From assembly GCA_965198485.1 (NCBI GenBank), contig CBDAPQ010000005.1, positions 2,852,001 to 2,916,000 on the forward strand: a stretch of DNA of 64,000 nt. Reading direction: 5' to 3'. The position numbers were made by a program, and so were the translations under genes. This document shows, piece by piece, positions 26,384 through 34,708 of the stretch; the first letter of the stretch is position 1, and each line of letters begins with the position of its first letter. The notes below the pieces were generated by a model, which searched no databases, was not told where the DNA came from, and worked only from the letters and a program-made list of their open reading frames with translations. This DNA is from RH-AL1 sp965198485 (lineage in GTDB: Bacteria > Pseudomonadota > Alphaproteobacteria > Rhizobiales > Beijerinckiaceae).

Positions 26384-27634
26384 TCAGGAAGGATCCGCGG
26401 CGGCCCGCTCGGCGACGGCCCGCGCCTCGCGCCATTCCGGCCGCCCGCCGGTCATGGCAATCGCCCGATCCCACAGCGCAACGGCCAACGCCCATCGCTG
26501 GGCTGTGGCGTAGACGCGAGCCGCCGCTGCGATCATGTTGACATCATCGCCGTGGTTCGGCAGGGCGAACTCGATGATTGCGAGCGCGCGATCGACCTTG
26601 CCGCACTTCTCCATGCTCTCGGCGAGACGATAGTGTCCCAGTGCGAATTGCGGGAAGAAATTCACCACGTCCTTCCATCGTTCGACGGCTTCGACGGCAT
26701 TGCCGTTGGTTTCCGCACACAAAGCATAGTGCGTGAAGAGCTCGGCCTGCCAAGGGAAGAGGATCATGCCGGCACGCAGGAGGCTGTCGGCCTCGTCGAA
26801 CAGCGTGGCGGCGAACAGGCGGTTGGCCGCGCGCAAGAAACCGTTCGCGATCATCTCGTCCGCAGAGGGCGGCATGGACGGCTCTGAAGGCTGAAGGCGG
26901 CTCGCGGCCCGCACGAGGGCTCTTGCCGCCCAACTCCTGATCGGCTGCGAACGAGGTGGCTTCATCCCTCCCGGGTCAAGATCCTCGGTCGATGCGGCTT
27001 CGGTCGGCCGAAGGCTTTCGTCGGGAATGCCGCCTTCCTCGATCTGCCAGCCTCCGAACAAGAATTCCGATCCTCTCGTCGCTTCGACGTAGAACGACAA
27101 GTTCAGAACCTCCTTCGGCTCGACAACTCTCACGATTATCCAAATCTGCTGCCACGTCTCGCGCAGCGACAGGTCCGCTCGCCGATAGTTGACGAGCACC
27201 ACGTCTCCCGCGGTCAAAATCATGGCGCGGCCCTGGAAGGCGGCGGCGAGGCGCACCCAGACCGAGAACACGCAAAGAGTCTTGGCGGAAATCTTGGCCG
27301 TCACGCGAACTCGGCCAACAGCCACGCTGAAAACGGTCGCTTGAAGGACGCGACAGCGGCCGCGCGTGGGGCCTGCTTGAACCGCGCCCCCCGGCGCGTG
27401 CGACCAAGCGAACTGGGCCGCGATGGGATTCGGCGCGGGTGGCGACGAGTCACTTCGCTCACGGACGATCGCGTTCGCGTTTCGGCAGACCAGCGCCCAG
27501 CCGGGCAGATCCAGGCGTGGTCCATTATCGAAGGTCCCGTGATGCGCCACATAGCCCTTGAGCAATCCTGGAGCCAGGACGTCGACCCGGCCACGCTCTT
27601 GCGGCGACCTCGCTATGACCACCCACAGCAGCAT
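26384..27634 (-). CDS. C-terminal part of a broken multidomain protein: beta-sandwich and TPR domains
   Basis: This open frame is the downstream remainder of a gene whose 5' part lies at 27790-28128. Its first 60 residues (MLLWVV, RVDVLAPGLLKGYVAHHGTF, WALVCRNANAIVRE) complete the papain-like DUF1796-type module. Residues about 105-205 look like a carbohydrate-binding beta-sandwich (SVWVRLAAAFQGRAM, ETWQQIWIIVRV, FGGWQIEEGGIPDE). Residues about 265-405 are TPR-like helical pairs (ANRLFAATLFDEADSLL, LAESMEKCGKVDRALAIIEF). Such proteins occur in surface-glycan clusters. Translation on its own might start at 27634 or at the ATG at 27223. Confidence 0.55.
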   Translation of the reverse strand: MLLWVVIARSPQERGRVDVLAPGLLKGYVAHHGTFDNGPRLDLPGWALVCRNANAIVRERSDSSPPAPNPIAAQFAWSHAPGGAVQAGPTRGRCRVLQATVFSVAVGRVRVTAKISAKTLCVFSVWVRLAAAFQGRAMILTAGDVVLVNYRRADLSLRETWQQIWIIVRVVEPKEVLNLSFYVEATRGSEFLFGGWQIEEGGIPDESLRPTEAASTEDLDPGGMKPPRSQPIRSWAARALVRAASRLQPSEPSMPPSADEMIANGFLRAANRLFAATLFDEADSLLRAGMILFPWQAELFTHYALCAETNGNAVEAVERWKDVVNFFPQFALGHYRLAESMEKCGKVDRALAIIEFALPNHGDDVNMIAAAARVYATAQRWALAVALWDRAIAMTGGRPEWREARAVAERAAADPS

Positions 27635-27789
27635 GCAGTCGGATCGGGCACGCAGCGCCGCGTGCAGCTTGCCTCTTCCTCGCATCCGCAGTGCACGTAG
27701 GTGCGGGCAGCGTCACTCCAGTCGGACAGGAACCGCCGCTTTAGATAGGCGGCCTTCTTGGTTTCTCGCGCGAGGATCGTGGCCTCGTC

Positions 27790-28128
27790 TTAGTGCTCGA
27801 CGAACGCATGCGTATGCGAGCGGAAATCGCCATACCGGCGGCTGAAGACCATATACTCGCGTTCGGCCCCGTGCACATCAATCCCGATGTCGTCGGGCGA
27901 TAGGAAGTCGGCAAGGTTGCTTTCCAGAAGGTCGACGAGGTTGGCGACAGCCGAGCCGGTGAAGCGCAGGAGATCGAGCGGCTCGGCGCCGCAACGTCGC
28001 TGGACCATACCGAATTCGCGCCCGGCGCCGATCGACTCGAAGTGCATCATCAGGTCGGCCACCGAACGTTGCGACGCCGGGCCTGGCTCAGCGACGTTGA
28101 TGTTGCGCCGGCTTCGGTGAAACGACAC
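27790..28128 (-). pseudogene. 5' fragment of a DUF1796-like (papain-like) glycan-cluster protein, stopped by TAA
   Basis: The 112-residue frame contains MMHFESIGAGREFGMVQRRC, GAEPLDLLRFTG and the conserved EREYMVFSRRYGDFRSH, then stops at a TAA (27790-27792). In the same frame, translation past the stop resumes as DEATILARETKKAAYLKRRF and SDWSDAARTYVH, which fits the family. A second break near 27670-27690 moves the sense frame by one base into KLHAALRARSDCMLLWVV, which opens the downstream ORF. At least two lesions (a nonsense codon and a frameshift) separate the pieces of what was one gene spanning about 26384-28128. Family naming is by memory of conserved segments. Confidence 0.65.
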
Positions 28129-28287
28129 GATCCTGACAGCCTTTGCAAACGACCACAGCCCAGCTTACCTCCACCATACCCGGAGGCAACGCTGTTGACG
28201 TGATCATTGGCTCACGCTTTCCCCTGGATTAGGTTGCGGGTAGGACACCGGCACCCAAATAAAAGCCCTACGGGACCTGCCGAGACC

Positions 28288-29694
28288 ATGACGACGCCGC
28301 GCACGCTCTACGACAAGATCTGGGACGACCACGTCGTCGAGACCCGCGCGGACGACACGGCGTTGATCTACATCGATCGGCATCTCGTCCATGAGGTGAC
28401 GAGCCCGCAGGCCTTCGAGGGCCTGCGCATGGCCGGGCGCCCGGTCCGTTCGCCCGAGCGCACGCTCGCGGTGGTGGACCACAACGTGCCGACGACGGAT
28501 CGCTCCAAGAGCATCGAAGACGCCGAGAGCCGATTGCAGATCGAGACGCTGGCGGCCAACGTCGCGGAGTTCGGCGTCGAGTACTTCGACCAGCACGATC
28601 GCCGCCAGGGCATCGTGCACATGATCGGCCCGGAGCAGGGCTTCACCCTGCCCGGCAGCACGATCGTATGCGGCGACTCCCATACTTCGACCCACGGCGC
28701 CTTCGGGGCGCTGGCATGGGGCATCGGCACCTCGGAGGTCGAGCACGTGCTCGCCACCCAGACGCTGGTGCAGAAGAAGGCGCGCAACATGCGCGTGCTC
28801 GTCGAGGGACAAGCCGCGCCGGGCGTCACGGCCAAGGACATCATCCTCGCCATCATCGGCGAGATCGGCACCGCCGGCGGCACCGGCCACGTCATCGAAT
28901 ACGCAGGCGAGGCCATCCGCGCACTGTCGCTGGAGGGCCGCATGACCATGTGCAACATGTCGATCGAGGGTGGTGCCCGCGCCGGCATGATCGCGCCCGA
29001 CGACAAGACCTACGCCTACCTGAAGGACAAGCCGCGCGCGCCCAAAGGCGAGAGCTGGGGCAAGGCCGTCGCCTACTGGCGCACGCTGTTCTCCGACGAG
29101 GGCGCGCACTGGGCTAGGGAGGTGCGGCTCGATGCCGGCAACCTGTCGCCGATCGTCTCGTGGGGCACCAGCCCGCAGGACGTGATCACCGTCACCGGCA
29201 CGGTGCCGCACGCCGAGGACGCACCCGACGAGAGCAAGCGCGCCGCGATCCGCCGCGCACTCGATTACATGGGCCTGTCCGGCGGCGAGAGAATCACCGA
29301 CATCGCTTTGGACAAGGTGTTCATCGGTTCCTGCACGAACGGGCGCATCGAGGACCTGCGCGCCGCCGCCGCGATCGTTGCCGGTCGCAGGGTGGCCGAG
29401 CGCGTCGAGGCCATGGTGGTGCCGGGCTCGGGCCTGGTCAAGGCGCAGGCCGAGGCCGAGGGGCTCGACCGCGTGTTCCTCGACGCCGGTTTCGAGTGGC
29501 GCGAGCCCGGCTGCTCGATGTGCCTGGGCATGAACCCCGACAAGCTCAAGCCGGAGCAGCGTTGCGCCTCGACGTCCAACCGCAACTTCGAGGGCCGACA
29601 GGGTCCGCGCGGGCGCACCCACCTGGTGTCGCCGCAAATGGCGGCGGCGGCGGCGATCGCCGGTCGTTTCGTCGATGTGAGGGAGTGGCGCTGA
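28288..29694 (+). CDS. leuC: 3-isopropylmalate dehydratase large subunit
   Basis: With LeuD, this [4Fe-4S] enzyme isomerises 2- to 3-isopropylmalate in leucine synthesis. The protein is 468 residues, standard length, starting MTTPRTLYDKIWDDHVV. VCGDSHTSTHGAFGALAWGIGT and the three cluster cysteines (GSCTNGRIEDLR and GCSMCLGMNPD) are present, and it ends FVDVREWR. The ATG at 28288 is chosen over an upstream in-frame codon on the basis of family alignment. leuD is not in the window. A GTG-start hydrolase overlaps its 3' end. Confidence 0.96.
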   Translation: MTTPRTLYDKIWDDHVVETRADDTALIYIDRHLVHEVTSPQAFEGLRMAGRPVRSPERTLAVVDHNVPTTDRSKSIEDAESRLQIETLAANVAEFGVEYFDQHDRRQGIVHMIGPEQGFTLPGSTIVCGDSHTSTHGAFGALAWGIGTSEVEHVLATQTLVQKKARNMRVLVEGQAAPGVTAKDIILAIIGEIGTAGGTGHVIEYAGEAIRALSLEGRMTMCNMSIEGGARAGMIAPDDKTYAYLKDKPRAPKGESWGKAVAYWRTLFSDEGAHWAREVRLDAGNLSPIVSWGTSPQDVITVTGTVPHAEDAPDESKRAAIRRALDYMGLSGGERITDIALDKVFIGSCTNGRIEDLRAAAAIVAGRRVAERVEAMVVPGSGLVKAQAEAEGLDRVFLDAGFEWREPGCSMCLGMNPDKLKPEQRCASTSNRNFEGRQGPRGRTHLVSPQMAAAAAIAGRFVDVREWR

Positions 29695-30584
29695 GCCCGC
29701 CCGTCAACTCCGAGGCGGTCACCCGAACGGTACGGGCGAACGGCCTCGACTTCGCCTGCGCCGAGTGCGGCGAGGGCGACGCCGTCGCCTTGTTTCTGCA
29801 CGGCTTTCCCGAAGCGCGCATCTCCTGGCGCCACCAGCTGCCAGCACTGGCCGCGCTCGGGTGGCGCGCGGTCGCTCCGGACCTGCGCGGCTACGGCGAC
29901 AGCTCGCGGCCGCCTGATCGCGAGGCCTATGCCATCGACCATCTCGTCGCCGACGTCGCCGCGCTGTTCGACGCGCTTGGTGCCCGGCAGCGCCTGCTGA
30001 TCGGCCACGACTGGGGCGCGGCGATCGCCTGGGCCGCGGCGATTCGGCAGGTGCGGCCGCTCGAGGCCCTCATCGTCATGAACGTGCCGCACCCGACCGT
30101 CTTCCGCCATGTGCTGGCCTCGTCCTGGCGGCAGAAGCTGCGCTCCTGGTACATCCTGTTTTTCCAGCTGCCCTGGCTGCCTGAGCAGGCGCTGACCGCG
30201 GGCGGGGCGAAGGCAGTGGAGCGCGCCTTCACCGGCATGGCGCAGAACCCGGACGCCTTTCCGCCCGAGGTGCTCGCGCGCTACCGCGACAACGCGCTGG
30301 CGCCGGGGGCCGCCACGGCGATGATCAACTATTACCGCGCCAACGCGCGCTCCATGAGCCAGGCGCGGCGCGTCGAGCCGGTCCACGTGCCGACCCTGAT
30401 GATCTGGGGCGAGAAAGACACCGCCCTCGGCCTGGAACTGATCAAGGGCTACCACGGTCTCGTCGACGATTTCACCCTCGTTCGGCTGCCGCAGGCCTCG
30501 CACTGGGTGCAGCAGGACGCGCCCGATGCGGTGAACGCCGCCATGCGCGATTGGCTCGCGGCCAAGATCGGAGAAGCAACGTGA
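29685..30584 (+). CDS. Alpha/beta hydrolase, epoxide-hydrolase-like
   Basis: A protein of 299 residues with HGFPEARISWRHQLPAL (oxyanion HGxP), DLRGYGDSSRP, and the nucleophile elbow GHDWGAAIAW, in which Asp is the nucleophile as in epoxide hydrolases and haloalkane dehalogenases. The acid lies near IWGEKDTALG and the catalytic His is in ASHWVQQ. The GTG at 29685 overlaps leuC by ten bases and sits just after GAGGGAG. The gene ends in a GTGA overlap with the next reductase, so the two are coupled. The substrate is unknown. Confidence 0.85.
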   Translation: MALSPPVNSEAVTRTVRANGLDFACAECGEGDAVALFLHGFPEARISWRHQLPALAALGWRAVAPDLRGYGDSSRPPDREAYAIDHLVADVAALFDALGARQRLLIGHDWGAAIAWAAAIRQVRPLEALIVMNVPHPTVFRHVLASSWRQKLRSWYILFFQLPWLPEQALTAGGAKAVERAFTGMAQNPDAFPPEVLARYRDNALAPGAATAMINYYRANARSMSQARRVEPVHVPTLMIWGEKDTALGLELIKGYHGLVDDFTLVRLPQASHWVQQDAPDAVNAAMRDWLAAKIGEAT

Positions 30585-31606
30585 GCACCAGCACCGCCCA
30601 GCAGATCGTGCTCGCCTCGCGACCGAAGGGCACGCCGACGCTCGACGACTTTCGCCTGGAGGAGATCGCCATGCCGACAATCCCGCCTGGCGGCGTGTTG
30701 CTGCGCACACTGACCTTCTCGCTCGACCCATACATGCGCGGCCGCATGGACGACCGAAAGTCCTACGCGAGATCCGTCGGCATCGGCGAGGCCATGGGCG
30801 CCGAGGGCGTCGCCGAGGTCATCGCCTCCGACAGCAAGGCCTACAAGGAGGGCGACGTCGTGTTGGCGCAGACCGGCTGGCGTAGCCACGCCGGCCTGGT
30901 GCCGGACGACCGCACGCGCGTGCTCGACGCCGGCCATGCGCCGGTCACCACTGCGCTCGGCGTGCTCGGCATGCCCGGCTTCACCGCCTGGTCCGGGCTG
31001 AAGCTCATCGGCAAGCCCAAAGCCGGCGAGACGGTCGTCGTGGCGGCGGCGAGCGGCCCAGTGGGCTCGCTGGTCGGCCAGCTCGCCAAGCTCTGGGACT
31101 GCCGCGCCGTCGGCATTGCCGGCGGCGAGAGGAAGTGTCGCCATCTCACCGACACGCTCGGCTTCGACGCGGCGATCGACCACCGCGATCCCGACATGGC
31201 GGCGCAGATGGCCTCGGCCTGTCCGCAAGGCATCGACGTGTACTTCGAAAATGTCGGCGGCGCGGTGTGGCAGGCGGTGCAGCCGCTGCTCAACCCGTTC
31301 GCCCGCGTGCCGGTGTGCGGGCTGATCGCGCAGTACAGCGGCGCGAGCGAGGAGAAGCCGGGCCGCCTCGCCGCCGCGATGCGCGACGTGCTGACCAGGA
31401 GCCTGACACTGCGCGGCTTCATCAATTACGAGTTTTACGCCGAGCACCACGGCGCCTTCCTCGAAGAGGTCTCGCGCGGCATCGCAGACGGCAGGATCCA
31501 CTACGATGAGGATGTCACGCACGGGCTTGCCGCCGCGCCCGCGACCTTCCTCGGCATGCTGGCCGGCAAGAACTTCGGCAAGACGCTGATCCGCATGGCC
31601 GACTGA
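30581..31606 (+). CDS. NADP-dependent MDR oxidoreductase (leukotriene B4 dehydrogenase/CurA-like)
   Basis: A 341-residue zinc-free medium-chain reductase. The N-terminal ASRPKGTPTLDDFRLEE and TFSLDPYMRGRMDD are diagnostic of the prostaglandin-reductase/CurA group. The Rossmann segment VVVAAASGPVGSLVGQLAKL and IDVYFENVGGAVW follow. The group reduces the C=C bond of enones with NADPH in the cytoplasm. The GTG at 30581 overlaps the preceding hydrolase stop (GTGA). Confidence 0.9.
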   Translation: MSTSTAQQIVLASRPKGTPTLDDFRLEEIAMPTIPPGGVLLRTLTFSLDPYMRGRMDDRKSYARSVGIGEAMGAEGVAEVIASDSKAYKEGDVVLAQTGWRSHAGLVPDDRTRVLDAGHAPVTTALGVLGMPGFTAWSGLKLIGKPKAGETVVVAAASGPVGSLVGQLAKLWDCRAVGIAGGERKCRHLTDTLGFDAAIDHRDPDMAAQMASACPQGIDVYFENVGGAVWQAVQPLLNPFARVPVCGLIAQYSGASEEKPGRLAAAMRDVLTRSLTLRGFINYEFYAEHHGAFLEEVSRGIADGRIHYDEDVTHGLAAAPATFLGMLAGKNFGKTLIRMAD

Positions 31607-31661
31607 CCCCGACCTTCGGCCGGTCTGGTCGCGACGCTATGCGCTTGCTAGGCCAGCGGCG

Positions 31662-32660
31662 ATGAAAGCGCTCCTCTCACGGGCTCCCGGCGGTCCCGAA
31701 ACGCTGGTTCTCGCCGACATTCCCGAACCGCAGCCCGGGCCGGGCGAAATCCGGCTTATGGTGCAGGCCTGCGGCGTGAACTTCCCCGACAGCCTGATCA
31801 TCGCCGACGAGTACCAGGTGCGCCCGCCTCGCCCCTTCGCGCCCGGCGCGGAAGTGTCTGGAATAGTCGACGCCGTCGGCGAGGGCTGCGACCCCACGCT
31901 GGTGGGGCGTCGCATGATCGGCTTCATCGGCCATGGAGGCATGGTCGAGAAGGTCGTGCTGCCGCTCGCCCGCGCCGTGCCGATGCCGGACGCCATGCCC
32001 TTCGACGTGGCGGCCTCGCTCATCCTGACCTATGCCACCTCCTACCACGCGCTGGTCGACCGTGCGGCGCTGAAGGCGGGCGAGACCCTCCTTGTGCTGG
32101 GCGCCGCCGGCGGTGTCGGCCTCGCCGCCATCGAGATCGGCAAGGCACTCGGCGCGCGCGTGGTCGCGGCGGTGTCGAGCCAGGAAAAGCTCGATCTCGC
32201 CCTGAGCCACGGCGCCGATGCCGGCGTCGTCTACCCGACGGGACCGTTCGAGGGCAACGGCCGCAAGGCGTTGTCGGCATTGTTCAAGGAGGCCGTCGGC
32301 GAGCACGGCGCCGACGTCGTCTACGATCCGGTCGGCGGTGACTACACCGAGGCGGCACTGCGGGCGATCGCGTGGGAAGGGCGGCTGCTCGTGGTGGGCT
32401 TCCCCGCCGGCATACCGAAGCTGGCGCTGAACCTGACCCTGCTGAAGAGCTGCCAGGTGTGCGGCGTCTTCTGGGGTGCCTTTGCCGCTCGTGACTCCAA
32501 GCGCAACGCCGCCAACACCGGCGCCTTGATGAAGCTGTGGGCCGAAGGCCGGATCAAGCCGGAGATCAGCGCGCGCTATCCGCTCGAGCGCGGCGGCGAG
32601 GCGATCGCAGCGCTGGCCGAACGTCGTGCCAGCGGCAAGCTGGTGGTGGCGATCGGCTGA
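31662..32660 (+). CDS. NADPH:quinone oxidoreductase family protein
   Basis: A 332-residue MDR protein starting MKALLSRAPGGPETLVLADI, with ACGVNFPDSLIIADEYQ, the nucleotide-binding VLGAAGGVGLAAIEIGKAL and VVYDPVGGDYTEAALRAI, all typical of the quinone-reductase (QOR) group without zinc ligands. It follows the previous reductase after about 55 bp on the same strand and is probably in the same transcription unit. Confidence 0.9.
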   Translation: MKALLSRAPGGPETLVLADIPEPQPGPGEIRLMVQACGVNFPDSLIIADEYQVRPPRPFAPGAEVSGIVDAVGEGCDPTLVGRRMIGFIGHGGMVEKVVLPLARAVPMPDAMPFDVAASLILTYATSYHALVDRAALKAGETLLVLGAAGGVGLAAIEIGKALGARVVAAVSSQEKLDLALSHGADAGVVYPTGPFEGNGRKALSALFKEAVGEHGADVVYDPVGGDYTEAALRAIAWEGRLLVVGFPAGIPKLALNLTLLKSCQVCGVFWGAFAARDSKRNAANTGALMKLWAEGRIKPEISARYPLERGGEAIAALAERRASGKLVVAIG

Positions 32661-32669
32661 GAGCGACGC

Positions 32670-33572
32670 TCAGTTGGCTGTGGTCGCGTTCGGCAGTCGC
32701 GCTGGCCCTGCCTCCGGCGTCGCCGCCGCGGGGCGGAAGCGCCGGACGAACAGGTTGGCGATCATGGCGCGGGCGACGTGTTCGGCCTGGCACTGGGTGC
32801 CGAGGTCCGAGAGGTGATAGTTGTCGCTGGTCATCAGGTGGACCTTGGCACGGGTCTGCGAGATGAATTTCATCGCATCATAGCGCTTCACGTAGAGGAT
32901 GCCCTCGTCCTTCGCGATCTTGTCGAGGGCGCGCTTGATCGCGAAATAGCTCTCGTCCCGCGAAAACCGCGAAGTGTACTGGAGGCCCACCAGCACCACG
33001 TCGATGTCGTTGGACCTGAGCCAGTCGATCGTGGTTTTCACGATGTCGGTGAACTGGTCGGGATCGACGCGGGCGAGCGCATCGTTGGTGCCGAGCTGCC
33101 ATAGCACGAGGTCGGGCTTGACCTGCGCCACCTCGCTGCGGATTCGGTCCGCCGAGGTCTGCGCGACCTCGCCACCCGTGCCACGGTTGATGATGTCGAC
33201 GTCAACGCCCTTCAGCGCGACCTTGAGGAGATCTTCGAGCTGCAAGGGATAGCTCTTCACGCCAGAGCCGGTGCCCATCGTCTCTACGGCGGCGGAACCG
33301 ACCGCGAGGATCTCGAGCGTCTTATGATCCTTCAGCGCAGCGGCGACGTTGGGCAAAGGCGCATTGGCGGCGATGTCGTTGGCCGGGGCCTCGCACGAGG
33401 CGCTGAGGGCCGGCGGCGGCGATACGGTCCCCGTCGCTTCCTCCGCTTGAGCGCCACAGGCCACGCCGCCGACGACGAGAGTCAGGAAGCCGGCGAAGAC
33501 GAGGGCGCCGGCCCGGAGACCGCGGCCGGCGCCGAGGCGCGGACGGCTTCGGTCTTGATGCGGGTACGCCAT
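32670..33572 (-). CDS. Secreted SGNH/GDSL-type hydrolase
   Basis: A 300-residue protein with a signal peptide (AGALVFAGFLTLVVGGVACG). The SGNH blocks are visible: ILAVGSAAVETMGTG (block I, Gly-Ser-Ala rather than Gly-Asp-Ser), INRGTGGEVAQ (II), LWQLGTNDALA (III, GTND) and DNYHLSDLGTQ (V, Asp/His). Such enzymes remove or move acyl groups on polysaccharides in the periplasm. The ATG at 33572 lies about 90 bp inside the end of opgC in another frame, so the two genes overlap and are probably coupled. Confidence 0.8.
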   Translation of the reverse strand: MAYPHQDRSRPRLGAGRGLRAGALVFAGFLTLVVGGVACGAQAEEATGTVSPPPALSASCEAPANDIAANAPLPNVAAALKDHKTLEILAVGSAAVETMGTGSGVKSYPLQLEDLLKVALKGVDVDIINRGTGGEVAQTSADRIRSEVAQVKPDLVLWQLGTNDALARVDPDQFTDIVKTTIDWLRSNDIDVVLVGLQYTSRFSRDESYFAIKRALDKIAKDEGILYVKRYDAMKFISQTRAKVHLMTSDNYHLSDLGTQCQAEHVARAMIANLFVRRFRPAAATPEAGPARLPNATTAN

Positions 33573-34630
33573 TCGACAATCCATGCGACGAGCGCCATGA
33601 GGCCGACGCCTACGATAAACAAAATCACGTCCGTCACAACCAAGCCGCCATACACATAACGGATGATCTGTCCGCAGAGGCTCAACAGCGACCCGGCGCA
33701 GAAGACGTGAAGGCTGTTGCGGCCGAGCAGCGACAGGAAACGCCCACAGGCGGGAAGCCACCGGTAGATCGGCGCGAAGAGCCCGGCGCCGACTGCGATG
33801 ATCGCCAACACGGACAGGAGCCGGTCGAGCGACAGGAAGGTCTTGTCGAAGAGCCTGAAGTAAGGGGTCGCCGGCAGCTGGAACAGGCTGGGGAAGTAGC
33901 GTACGGACGCGAACGCCAGGCCGACGGCGAGCACCGGCACCGAGACCCAGCGCATCGCCTTGATGTGCTGGCGCGCAAAGAGGCCGATATCGGTCTGCTT
34001 GCCGGCAAGCAGGAAGCCGAGAACGTAGATGAGCTGCCAGGCCGCCGGCGAGAAGAACCAGGTGCCTTCCACCGGCCAGGACGGAATGTTCCAGCCCAGC
34101 GCCTGCGTTAGCGCGTAGAGGCCGACGGAGAGCGGCAGCACCAGGGCCGGCATCGCGCGATAGACGATCGCCACGGCCGGAGCAGCGATCATCAGCACGA
34201 CGTAGAGCGGCAGGATATTGAAGTAGCCGAGTTGGTAGGTCAGCATGACGAGGCCAATGTGGGCCTCGACCGGCTGGTGAAAGATCGCGCCGACATTATG
34301 CCAGTCGAGCAGGAACGGTGCGTCGAGCAGCACGGATCCGGCAGCAAGAATGAAGATTGCCACCTCCGTGATGAAGGTCTGCGCCACGTAGATCGTGAAG
34401 GCCCGGCCCCACAGCTTGTAGATCACCGCCGAGGTGGTCAGCGGCTTCTTGGGGTTCTCTATCGAGAGCCGCATCGCCCAGCCCGCCAGGAACACGAACA
34501 GCTCGGCAGAATCCGACAGCGTCAGGTTGCGATATGTGAAGCGCTCGAAGAAGTTGCCGGGTATGTGGTTGACGAAGATCGAGATCAGCGCATAGCCGCG
34601 CCAGAAGTCGATCGCGTTGGGTTGGCGCAT
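33482..34630 (-). CDS. opgC: OpgC-family membrane acyltransferase
   Basis: A 382-residue integral membrane protein with about ten hydrophobic helices, starting MRQPNAIDFWRGYALISIFV, the usual OpgC opening, followed by LTLSDSAELFVFLAGWAM. OpgC proteins add succinyl groups to osmoregulated periplasmic glucans and belong to the acyltransferase-3-like group. The C-terminal tail is Ala/Pro/Ser-rich. The downstream SGNH gene overlaps its 3' end; an acyltransferase beside an SGNH hydrolase is a common pairing in glycan acylation. Confidence 0.87.
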   Translation of the reverse strand: MRQPNAIDFWRGYALISIFVNHIPGNFFERFTYRNLTLSDSAELFVFLAGWAMRLSIENPKKPLTTSAVIYKLWGRAFTIYVAQTFITEVAIFILAAGSVLLDAPFLLDWHNVGAIFHQPVEAHIGLVMLTYQLGYFNILPLYVVLMIAAPAVAIVYRAMPALVLPLSVGLYALTQALGWNIPSWPVEGTWFFSPAAWQLIYVLGFLLAGKQTDIGLFARQHIKAMRWVSVPVLAVGLAFASVRYFPSLFQLPATPYFRLFDKTFLSLDRLLSVLAIIAVGAGLFAPIYRWLPACGRFLSLLGRNSLHVFCAGSLLSLCGQIIRYVYGGLVVTDVILFIVGVGLMALVAWIVEWRTRIKTEAVRASAPAAVSGPAPSSSPAS

Positions 34631-34708
34631 CGGCGCTCCGCGGCATAGGACGGGCGTGGGAGACCACGCGATTGCGGCGCTTTCGCGAGGTTCGTGCCTC
34701 TGCCGCAG

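Noticed and set aside
28204..29637. Long open frame (477 codons) antisense to leuC
   Set aside because: leuC has all its motifs on the plus strand; the antisense frame is an artefact of GC-rich third positions.
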